Positions 54,441 through 64,000 of a stretch of DNA of 64,000 bases are shown here, piece by piece. The notes below the pieces were generated by a model that saw nothing but the letters and a program-made list of their open reading frames with translations, was not told the origin of the DNA and searched no databases. The stretch covers positions 20,530,969 to 20,594,968 of the forward strand of contig CM033752.1 in NCBI GenBank assembly GCA_019671005.1, read 5' to 3'. Source of the stretch: Hibiscus mutabilis. Taxonomy: Eukaryota; Streptophyta; Magnoliopsida; Malvales; Malvaceae. Numbering within the stretch: position 1 is the stretch's first letter; each line of letters opens with the position of its first letter. The position numbers and the translations under genes were made by a program.

Positions 54441-57400
54441 TGTAACACCCCGGTTTTGGGTATAGTAGTTTTGGGGTTCGGTTCGAGGGTCCGGTGGACC
54501 GGTAATAGAGGTTCGAGGGTCCGGTGGACCGGTAATAGAGGTTCGAGTTAGTTTCAGGATTAAATCGGATTGAAAATTTTTGGAAGTGATAAAATTATGG
54601 GAAATGCTCTAAAATCATTATTTAATATATTAATGATTGTGGCAAAATCAATTTTGGAAAATGTTTTTAGAAATCGAACATTTTGAACTAGTGACCAAAA
54701 TGCAAACTTTGAAAACTGTTTTTAGTGGTTGTTTTGTAAAGGATCAAAACTTTGAATCTTTAAGGAGCTAATAGGTCAAAAGTCTAATTTCAGACTTTAT
54801 CCTTTAATTGGCTATTTTTAAAGTGTTTGGAAAATAAAATAGGTTGGGGAGAATTAATTGATAATTAATTCCTTTAAAATAAAAGTCACGTAACTAACTT
54901 TCTCAAAAACCTTTTCTCTCAAAATCTCTCCAGCCAAACACTATTTTCTTCTTCTAAATATGCATGTAAATCTTCTTTTTCTTAAATTTTTTGATTTTTA
55001 GTGGATTCTTGATGGTTTCTAAACAAAACCTTATTGTTTTAACTTTGTTTTCACATGTAAAATCAGCCAAGTAAGGGAGAAAGCATCCATTAGAGGTAAG
55101 GTTCGTTCTTCTCTGCTAATGAAAGGTTCTTTACTGAAATTCCCAAGTTTTTGACCCTTTACAATTGTTTTCTAATGAGTTTTGATAGTTTAATTATGGA
55201 AAATTTGGTTTAATTGTGGTTTGATTGGTAAAATTGGTAGATTTTTGAATTGGATCTGTTTTGCTGGGTTCTTGACAGGTTAGATCATGATTTTGATGTT
55301 TAATAATGTTAAAAGCTTGGATTTAATATTGTAACCCTGAAACTAGTTGAATCTATAATATTAAAGGTTGATAGTTTAGGGTTTTTGTGATGTTTTTGAT
55401 GTTTAATCATTGCTGGAAGGAAGTAAAAGGATGTTGTAAAAGGGTTTTTAGATGTTAATTAATGAAGTTTGATGTATCGAATCGTTGTATTGTGACTGGG
55501 TTAAGATTGGAAGGTGTTTGAGGTTGATTTCGATAAGTCCCAGATGGTTTTTGAGTGGGCAACTTATAAGTTGCGGGGTTTTTCTTAAAGGCAGTGGTTT
55601 GGATGCATTTGATGCATGTTTCCTCTGGTTGTGTGTGATCAAAACAAGGGATAATCAAGGAAAAGTAGCTTGAAGTAGTTTGTTGCTTACCGGGAGCTCG
55701 TTGTGCATTGGCGAGCAAGACGAATTGTAATTAGTGAGTGGAAACTGGTTTTAAATGAATCCTAAAGGTTTGTAAAATGATGTTGGGAGTTTAAGTTAAG
55801 CGTGAAATTCTTAACTAAGCTCGGAAGTGAGTTTCCCTCTTTTTGCTCTTAATATCAGATTGGCTATAGCATGACTGATTACATGTTTTAGGTTTTAAAC
55901 ATGGTTTGTTTTACTTACTGTAAATGCATGGTTTTGAATACATATGCAATGGTTTAAAGGTAAATGAAACGATAGTGAGCATTGGTTTTCATTCCGGTTG
56001 GGAATGGGTTATTGCTTGGGCAATGTGGTTTGCATAAGTGATTTTTGTTTAATGCATTGTAAAACAGTGAGTAAATGGTCTTGTTAATGATATATTGTCT
56101 ATGTTTGAAGGTAAGAAACAATTGGATATAGACGGCATGCCATAGGATTTAAGTGCACTATAATATATATCAAAAATCGATCGTGGCCACGGGTCCTTGA
56201 GGTATGGCGGTTTAACTAGGCTACTCGAACTATCGGGACATCTCTTGGGGTATGCGGTTTAACTAGACAACCCAAGATGATGGTGACATTGCAGTTTAAC
56301 TAGAAAATGTTGGTAGAACTCGTGGTTTAACTAGGCGAGGTTGTCAAATCTTACGGTTTAACTAGGCAAGGTTTGGGTATCATACGGTTTAACTAGGCAT
56401 GGTACGAGAATCCGTGTATCCAATATGTATATGGACATGAGTGACTATCCAAGGTAACAGTTGTGTACCCGAGGTCAGTATAAATACCAATATATGAAAG
56501 TTCATGTGAACTTATTTTTAATGCTTTAGGATTTAAGCATGGTAAGATGATTTTATGCTTGGAAATTAAGCATGTGATTTACAATGGTTTTTGCATAAAG
56601 TTTTTATGCATGTTTTGATTTGGAAGCAGTGTAATGATTTGGTTGTAAGCATGGTTTGAAAAGAAGTGTTTAGTTTTCAAAAGATTTAATTGCATCATTG
56701 TTTTATGAGCATCCTCACTAAGCATGTGTGCTTACGCTCTCTTTTTCCTAATGATGTAGATCATTGAGGTTTGGGGCAACAAAGGCAAAGTCTAAGTGAT
56801 CCAGGACAAGACTACTTTGAGTATGAACTCGGTTTAAGTTTTCGGTTAATAAGGCAATGTGTTCGCCTTTTTTTTGGGATCTGTAAATTTTCTTTTCGCT
56901 GGTTTTTGAGCATGGTTAATGTTGAGTTTTGGATTTGGTTTGTTGTTGTTAAGCATGTAATGGATTTGCTTATTGGTTGTTGCTAGGTGGTTGCCTAGGT
57001 ATGCATCTAGATAGCTTTGGTTGACTACCATGCTTTGATGGATCTAACATGTTGATTACGGTACTAGAAATATGTTGGAATGTTGCATATGTTGGAAGAT
57101 ATTCAATTGAGTGTTTTGGTATGTTTGGTGAGTGTTTAAGGGAGCATGCCTATAGATTGATCCTTTGATAGTATTTGAATTGTTATGGTTGCTTAATCTT
57201 GGTGCAAATGATGGAGTATGTCTTGGTGGATGTTTATATGCATGTATGTGGGTTATTAGAACCTGAAAGAATCTAGATTCGAGTGAAAAACCAGTTTAAA
57301 ATGACATTGCAGGCCTATGCTTACCGATTCGCGGGGGACCATATTGGTACGGCTAGGGAAAAATTGGCTTGGGGTTTTGGTACGGGTTGAGGTGTACCGA

Positions 57401-58029
57401 TGTGCTATTACGTTACTTGAAAATGTTTTTTTGGGACAAAACCCGCATACCGGAACACTAAGTGTCCGTATCGGTACGACTATTAAAACTTCTTAACTTG
57501 GACTTCAAAATCAACCAAGCGTACCGGTATGGTACACGACGTACTAAAACAGGGCTGGTCAGGTATAAGTACTGTATCGATACGGTCACCCGCACATCAA
57601 TACGACTGGCTATTAATTATGCTAATGTCATGGAAGTTCAGTTCTATTTTCTTTCAACTCAGTCCCTAAATCTTGTTTTGGCTATTGTGTAAGTTTGGAT
57701 GGTCGGATTTGGTGAGGAATTAATATTCAAACACGTAATCCAACTAATTGAGGATTAGTAAACCTAATTCCGGTAATGGTCCTTAATTTTACAAGTTTAC
57801 GTTTTGGTCCCTAAGATGTATTGATGCAATTGGTTACCATTCCGTGGTCCGTTTCCTTTGTAATCTCATTCGCTGCGAGCATGATCATTTAGGAATAATA
57901 ATATGCATCTAGACAAGATAAAAAGAAAAAATAGACGAGTTTTCGTAATCTTTCTTCGATTTGCTTCGGCAAGCCTAATGTGCCTCTCATGGTTCAGTCA
58001 GGCGGCTAGGCCGATTTGAGGGGGTTACA
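54441..58029 (+). repeat. LTR shared between chromovirus units C and C'
   Basis: It starts TGTAACACCCCGGTTTTG after a polypurine tract (as a 3' LTR of C). It ends GAGGGGGTTACA before a primer-binding site (as a 5' LTR of C'). 3,589 bp. Contains a perfect 30-base tandem duplication at 54,481-54,540, six CGGTTTAACTAGGC-type copies at 56,207-56,400 and a GTACCGATAC-type cluster at 57,320-57,605. Confidence 0.9.
54481..54540. repeat. 30-bp exact tandem duplication in LTR
   Basis: The unit GTTCGAGGGTCCGGTGGACC plus GGTAATAGAG occurs twice without change. It is single in the LTR at 46,550, so it arose after the two LTRs separated. Confidence 0.95.
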
Positions 58030-58034
58030 TTTGT

Positions 58035-58046
58035 TGGTATCATAGC
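58035..58046 (+). other. Primer-binding site of unit C' (one mismatch)
   Basis: TGGTATCATAGC has T where the tRNA-Met-type site has G at position 9. It directly follows the shared LTR, marking the start of a second internal region. Confidence 0.85.
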
Positions 58047-58263
58047 CAGGTTTTAAAAGGTTGGGATATTGTCGTTTGATTGTTGTCATTGGTTGATATG
58101 CACGGTGATTGTGTACATGTTCTGTGATTTTATTACATCATGATGGGGTATGAATTGGGAACACATTGCCTATTATTGAGGTTTTAAAATGATTTATAAG
58201 GTTGTCTTGGATCCTTTGTCTTATGTTAGCCTGACTTTAATGTGTTTTGATGCTTTTGTTAGC

Positions 58264-59373
58264 ATGGCTCGACGTGAGACTTGTTTAATTGCTAGTAATG
58301 CCGGGTCTGGGCAAAATAATGTTGAAGGAGGAAATCCTCGTATTACTTTACCTCCTTTACCTCCATTGGTTCCACCTGTTGACGCTGGGGTAGGTGGTAT
58401 ACCTCCAGCTCCACAAGGGCCAATTTTTGGGGATTTGACTCTGTTAATTCAAGCGATGACGGGAGCTTTTCAAGCGGCGATAGCTGGAGTACATGTGCAA
58501 GCATCGGCACCTGCTATGGTGGTTAACTCTGGATTACCGTTGGAGCGTCTCTGTAGTTTGGAAAGTGCAGAGTTTAAGGGGTTGAGTCTTGACGCGGCCA
58601 AGGAATGGCTAGAGAGTAAGATTCGTATTCTGGATTAGATGGGTTGTAATGATGAGCGCAAGTTGGGTTGTACCGTGTCTCTGTTACATGGTGATGCGTA
58701 TCATTGGTTGGTAACCACGATTGCTAATATGCGAGAGGCAGATGTAACTTGGGAGTTCTTTTGAAGGGCTTTTAAGAAAAAGTACCTTGGTCCTCAATAT
58801 TTGGATGCAAGGAAGCATGAGTTTATGGCTTTGGAACATGACGACATGTCTGTGGCTGAGTATGAGGTGAAGTTTGTCTGCCTAAGTCAGTATGCGACGG
58901 AGTTGGACCCGAATGATCTTGAGAGGTGCAACAGGTTTCGCTATGGTCTTGTGAAGGATATCAAGACATATCCGCTAGCGACAGACTATACGAATTTGAT
59001 TTGCTTGTGAACTATGCCAAGGATATTGAGTAGTCCTTGGGTGCGTCCTTGTCAGCGGCAAGTAAGAGCTTTGGTAAGAGAGCGGCCGATTCTGGTTATT
59101 CTGGGAAGCAAAATAGGAGGTCGCGGGATAAGAGGTTCAAGCCAGAGTTTAAGCGTGGCGATAGTGGCCATGGCAACTAGGGTGTGCGTATTATAGCTGA
59201 GTGTGAGTGTTATGGTCGACGTCACACGGGTACGTGTTGGGGAAACACCGAAGGTTACTGGGTGTGCGGATCTTAGGATCATATGAAGCGTGATTGTCAT
59301 CGGGCAACAAGATGCACCGGTACAAGCTGCTGCACCTGCTAGGGGCCGAGGCCATGGAATGGGTAATTTTTAG
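58264..59373 (+). pseudogene. Chromovirus C' gag
   Basis: Starts MARRETCLIASNAGSGQNNV and is better preserved than C at its N-terminus: the first 124 codons are open, with IFGDLTLLIQAMTGAFQAAI. A stop comes after ESKIRILD, then the core LLHGDAYHWLVTTIANMREA, a further stop, and FKKKYLGPQYLDARKHEFMA, DDMSVAEYEVKFVCLSQYAT, NRFRYGLVKDIKTYPLATDY. The zinc knuckle region is shifted and has stops. The first Cys of the second knuckle is again absent, so that change is shared by both units. Confidence 0.85.
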
Positions 59374-61623
59374 AGGCGTAAGGATGGACATAGGGCTGTA
59401 GCTCATGCAGTTGTTGTGCGACCAGAGAATGGTGGACCGACTCGGGTTTATGCTCACCGTGAGGGGCGTAATGACACTGATGTGATCGCAGGTACTTTAC
59501 CTTGCAAACTTTTTCATTGTTTTCTTTGATTAATTCAGGGTCTACTCATTCACGTATCTTAAGTGATCACGCATCTTTGCTGAATGTCCATGTTGAGATC
59601 TTAGATGTTGGCATGTTAGTGAATAGTTCTTTTGGGGAGACGGTTACAGCTAGAAGGCTGTATAGGCGTTGTCCTTTGGTAGTGCAAGGTCAGGAGTTTG
59701 CTGCGGATATGATGGAATTGCCATTCCATGGTTTTGACATTATTTTGGGTATAGATTGGTTGAGTGAGCATAGGGCGGTGGTGGATTGCGAGTCCAAAAG
59801 GATTTCCTTGAGGCTAGCCGATGATTATGAAGTTGTGGTGGTTGGTGAGAATGTGAAATTCTTGTCCAATATTGTTTCGACTACTCATGCGAAGAAAATG
59901 ATGTTTGATGGCTGCCAAGGGTATTGTTATGAATTCGGAAGCTAAGGGTGTTCAGGTGCAGGAAATTCAGACTGTGTATGAATTTTCAGAGGTGTTTCCT
60001 GAAAAGTTATCGAGTTTACCGCCAGATAGAGAGGTGGAATTCAGTATCGAGACATATGAGGGTTCGGCTCAAGTGTCCATTGCTCCTTATCAGATGGCAC
60101 TGAAGGAGTTGAAGACGCAGCTCCAGGAGTTGTTAGATCATGGGTTCATTCGACCGAGTGTTTCGCCCTAGGGTGCTCCGGTTCTCTTTGTGAAAAAGAA
60201 GGATGGATCAATGCGTATGTGCATTAATTATCGTCAGTTGAATAAGTTGAAGGTGAAGAACAAGTATCCGTTGCTGCAGATTGATGATTTGTTCGACTAG
60301 TTTCGTGGGGCAGCGTCGTTTTTGAAGATTGATTTAAGTTCGGGGTATTATCAGTTGAAGGTTAAGGATGTAGATGTGCATAAGATGACATTTCGTACGA
60401 GGTACGGGCATTACAAGTTCCTTGAGATGCCGTTTGGTTTAACGACTGCCCCGACTGCATTCATGGATATGATGAATATGGTGTTTTATGATTACATTGA
60501 TCAGTTCGTGGTGGTTTTTATCGATGATATACTCATGTACTTTCGTACCGAGGAACAACATGATCAGCATTTGCGGATTGTGTTGCAGGCTTTAAAGGAT
60601 AATCAGTTGTATGCTAAGTTGAGCAAGTGCGAGTTTTGGCTCAAGGAGATGATGTTTCTTGGTCATATGGTTTCTGCAGAGGGTATCCGTGTTGATCCAT
60701 AGAATTTGAGGCTATTCTCAATTAGAAACAACCTAATTTAGTGTCCAAGATTCACAGTTTTCTTGGGTTGGCTGGTTATTATCGTTGGTTTGTGGAAAGG
60801 CTTTCTAGTATTGCGGCATCATTGACGAAATTGTTGCAAAAGAATGTTCCTTATGTGCGGACGAAAAAGCAACAACAGAGTTTTGAAAGGTTGATGGAAG
60901 TATTGACACATGCTCCTATGTTGATCTAACTTGAGTCATGGAAGGAGTTTGTGGTTTATAGTGATGCCTCGTATGTTTGTTTGGGTTGCGTGTTGATGCA
61001 AGATGGCAAGATTGTGGCCTATGCATTGAGATAGCTGAAAGTTCATGAGAGGAACTATCCGAGTCATGATTTGGAGCTTGCGGCGGTGGTGTTTGCTTTG
61101 AAGATTTAGGGACACTACCTCTATGGCGAAAAGTGTGTGGTTTTTACGGATCATAAGAGTTTAAAATATTTGATGTCTCAAAAGGATATGAACCTTAGGC
61201 AACATAGATGGTTGGAGTTGCTTAAGGATTACGACTTGATGATCGAGTATCATCCTGGAAAAGCCAATGTGGTTACGAATGCGTTGAGTCGTAAGGTTAC
61301 GGTCGAGGTTAGGGCGATGTTTGCAAGGTTGAGTGTGACACGGGAAAGTGGTTTTTTGGCTGAATTGCAAGTTAAACCTACATTGTCAAAAATGATTAAA
61401 TCTAAGCAACCATATGATGATTCTTTGGTTCCTCATGTTAAGGACATATCGGATGGCAAGCCATCGAAGTTTCATTTTGATGATGATGGTGTTTTGCGCT
61501 TTAAGGGTGGAATAGTGGTGCCGGAAGATTCAGCGCTTAGGCATACTATTTTCGCGGAGGCACACTCTAGTCCTTTTGCTATACATCCCATTAGTACCAA
61601 GGCATATCGTGATTTAAAGGAAG
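59374..61623 (+). pseudogene. Chromovirus C' protease, RT, RNase H and start of integrase
   Basis: Protease: INSGSTHSRILSDHASLL, DIILGIDWLSEH. RT: FSEVFPEKLSSLPPDREVEF, MKIDLSSGYYQLKVKDVDVH, YKFLEMPFGLTTAPTAFMDM, catalytic FIDDILMYFRTEE, FLGHMVSAEGIRVDP then a stop. RNase H is nearly complete: EFVVYSDASYVCLGCVLMQD, HDLELAAVVFALKI, FTDHKSLKYLMSQKDMNLRQ, EYHPGKANVVTNALSRK. The integrase zinc finger starts EAHSSPFAIHP with both His present, and is cut after YRDLKEV at 61,623 by reversed 5S-LTR sequence. At least six stops or shifts in all. No 3' LTR follows. Confidence 0.87.
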
Positions 61624-62086
61624 TGTAACACCCCTTTCTCGACTCCGATCATCAAAGTAAAGTTGAAAATGTCACAAAACAAATACAATGTTGACAATGA
61701 CCTTTTTTTAAAAAAAATACTGTAAAATTTAAAACCGTAAAAAAATATTTATACTGACTTAAAACACAAAATCGGAGCTTCTTTACCTTTCAAAAATAAC
61801 AAAATAGCTATTCAATAAATAATAGACTCTGAACTAAAATAGACAATTTTATTACATTTATACATGCCACTAAAATTAATTAAAAACCTCAAGTAGGATG
61901 TCATTACTATGGTAGCTTGATGAAATTCTCTGAACTTGATGCAACGCCTTGCTTACTCCAATATCTCGAACCACCTATGTGTGCACAATCAAACACATGC
62001 TAAGTACGAACTTAGTGAGGCAATAATCAAGATTAAAAACAACTAAATAGGCTTATTCAATTTCATGACTTATTAAACCTCAAGGC

Positions 62087-62151
<65 letters not shown>

Positions 62152-63464
62152 CATGCCATATGTCAATATACTAACCTTTATATTGCATTGGTAATGATTT
62201 ACTACATGCCAATGCCATCAAACTTTCATGCATGTCCATTTGTCATAATATGCCATATATACATAAATGCATCATGATCACTAGGTATGTATTACCATCA
62301 TGTTAATCATATTTTAACATAATATAACTGGATATAAATTTCTTACCAATATACTTGCCATTTATTCCAAAATCTCATAAGCTTATTCACCTGTTTATCT
62401 TTTATTAACCAATAAACCATAGCCCAAATATAAGCCTATGAGGACCCTGGGTACACGAGTCAAATATGCACCGAAGTGCTAATACACATAAGGTTGTGCC
62501 TACCATAATACACATAAGGTCGTGCCCACCATATGCACTAAGTGTCCTTTATATACACTATAGTGCTAAACTGAGTATGCAGCGTGCTGCTGGACTCTAT
62601 GGCATGCCAACTATACCCTGTCCCTCATTAATATACTTGGGCATATATTCCATATTTATTCCATCCATGGCAATGTATATCAACATAATTTAACATTGGG
62701 CAGTTCATACCCGAAATAACATTCATAATATAACATCATATATAACTATTGATCTATGCATTTATGTTCAACCTTTGACATATTTAAAACATGTCAATAT
62801 ATGATCAATGACATAAATATCATGCCAATATATAAATAAGGTAGACTCATCGCAAGTCTTCCTAATGATGTATAAAACATCTATATATCATGTTATGTAT
62901 GCATTGCACTAACTTTGGCCACTTAACACAATGCCTCACTAAGTCCTAGTTCGATCCTTTCTTTCGTAGTACCTCGAACCTTCTTTGATTCGGACTAGAC
63001 TTTATTAATCACATGAATAAAATAAAATATTTGTTAGATTCAAATCTAACAATACCTTAAACATGCTGTCTAATATAATCATTCGAATATAAATTTTCAA
63101 AATATTTTCCTTTCTTCCTTTTATTTTTCAATAACTCATTGTGGTCCTTAGTGACCAATTTGAACTTCCAATAATTCTTCCGAGCTTGCTAACTTACATT
63201 TAAACACAAAATGTTTCAAATTCCATTTTCTGACAGCTTGCGCTACCTTCAAAGATTTACTTATACAAAGCAGAATACATGCTGGATCTTAATTTTCTTT
63301 ATACTGGAGAAACTAGATTCAATACCGGTTCTAACGGTATAAGCCACATAAATTAATAAAATCTACAAAAATTATGAAAATTCCTTACATTCACGTCACA
63401 AAGCTGTTCAGGCAGAAACTGCTCTATAATTTTTCTGACCTTCATTCGATTAAAAATTCAACTG
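61624..63464 (-). mobile_element. Truncated reverse copy of the 5S-LTR family
   Basis: In plus orientation it starts TGTAACACCCCTTTCTCG. Read in reverse, its blocks match the 3' half of the LTR at 20,909-25,540: the CCTCACTAAGT/ACTTAGTGAGG region, ATAGTTGGCATGCC, TATAAGCCACATAAATTAAT, and GCTCTATAATTTTTCTGACC near 63,420. It ends where the match to about 23,120 of copy 2 breaks off, at the start of chromovirus pol. The 5' half, including the 5S-like segment, is missing. Confidence 0.75.
62091..62150. repeat. (TA)30 microsatellite
   Basis: Sixty bases of uninterrupted TA inside the reversed LTR copy. It lies in a different part of the LTR from the AT run in copy 1 at 8,417. Confidence 0.97.
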
Positions 63465-64000
63465 AGCAAACATTGCCTGCAACTCTACTGCAACCTTTCT
63501 ACTCAGAGCATCAGCTACCACATTAGCCGTACCAGGGTGATACTCTATTGTCATATCATAATCCTTGAGCAACTCCAACCACTAATGTTGCCTAAGATTC
63601 AACTCTTTTTGCGACTTTAGATACTTCAAACTCTTGTGATCCGTATACACGGTACACTTCTCACTATACAAATAATGCCTCAAAATCTTTAATGCAAACA
63701 CCACCGTGGCAAGCTATATATCATACGTAGAATAGTTGCGCTCATGCACCTTCAACTTTCTAGATGTATAAGCCACAACCTTTCCCCCTTGAATCAACAC
63801 CCCCCCAAACCACCATAGGATGCATTGCTATAAACTACAAACTCTTTCCCCAGCTCAGGTTGAATCAAGATTGGAGCTTGCGTCAAAGCTTCCTTCAACT
63901 TATCAAAAGCTTGTTGTCTACTCTCCGTCCACTCAAAACTTACATCCTTTTGTAACAAATTTATTAGAGGAACAACAACCTTCGAGAAACCATCCACAAA
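63465..64000 (-). pseudogene. Chromovirus pol fragment (RT end and RNase H), open at the window edge
   Basis: On the minus strand: VDGFSKVVVPLINLLQKDVS, KLKEALTQAPILIQPELGKE, a shift, then KVVAYTSRKLKVHERNYSTY, a stop, and VVFALKILRHYLYSEKCTVY, TDHKSLKYLKSQKELNLRQH, LELLKDYDMTIEYHPGTANV, ADALSRKVAVELQAMFAQL. The direction and lineage match element A (45,160-46,549), whose integrase would follow after about 40 missing residues. The plus-strand array and reversed LTR therefore probably split A. It continues beyond the window. Confidence 0.85.

Overview
The window reads as a repeat-dense stretch of a eudicot nuclear genome. Supporting signs are fragments of plastid genes, plant-type LTR retrotransposons nested in one another, AT-rich spacers and one plant MATE transporter gene. 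The species cannot be fixed from the sequence alone.

Layout. (1) 1 to about 4,230 is a mosaic of plastid-derived DNA: ycf1, an rpoB piece inside ycf1, ycf1 again, the 3' half of trnG-UCC, rpoA, atpB-atpE, trnM-CAU and the 3' end of rpoB on the other strand. (2) About 4,440-8,795 is a very long LTR-type sequence carrying a 5S rRNA-like segment. It abuts a 5'-truncated Ty1/copia element (8,796-9,987), which sits in a decayed Ty3/gypsy pol remnant (9,988-10,990). (3) 11-18.9 kb is low-copy-looking DNA with two TIR-type elements (13,064-13,974 and 16,884-17,947) and the only convincing host gene, a MATE/DETOXIFICATION transporter on the minus strand (14,353-15,810). (4) 18.9-26.5 kb is a decayed gag-like gene split by a second copy of the 5S-bearing long LTR (20,909-25,540).

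(5) 27.6 kb to the end is a nest of Ty3/gypsy elements. A minus-strand Tekay/Del-type chromovirus (B) has its 3' LTR (27,621-42,710) interrupted by a complete, minus-strand, 11.8-kb Athila-type element (29,342-41,102) with a CCACA target duplication. Inside B's integrase sits another minus-strand chromovirus (A; LTR 43,452-45,159, pol 45,160-46,549). A is in turn interrupted by a plus-strand tandem chromovirus array: LTR 46,550-50,078, internal region C, LTR 54,441-58,029, internal region C'. C' is cut at 61,624 by a truncated reverse copy of the 5S-LTR family. From about 63,465 minus-strand chromovirus pol resumes, probably the remainder of A.

The most unusual observations are the 5S rRNA-like internal-promoter segment inside 4.3-4.6 kb LTRs, the in-frame ycf1-rpoB chimera, and the dispersed GTTGCC-NN-GGCAAC palindromes throughout the Athila-type element. 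Others are that element's single long intact extra ORF and hairpin-repeat zone, and the shared-LTR chromovirus array with domain-removing deletions. No functional pathway is encoded beyond transposition machinery (mostly broken) and one transporter.
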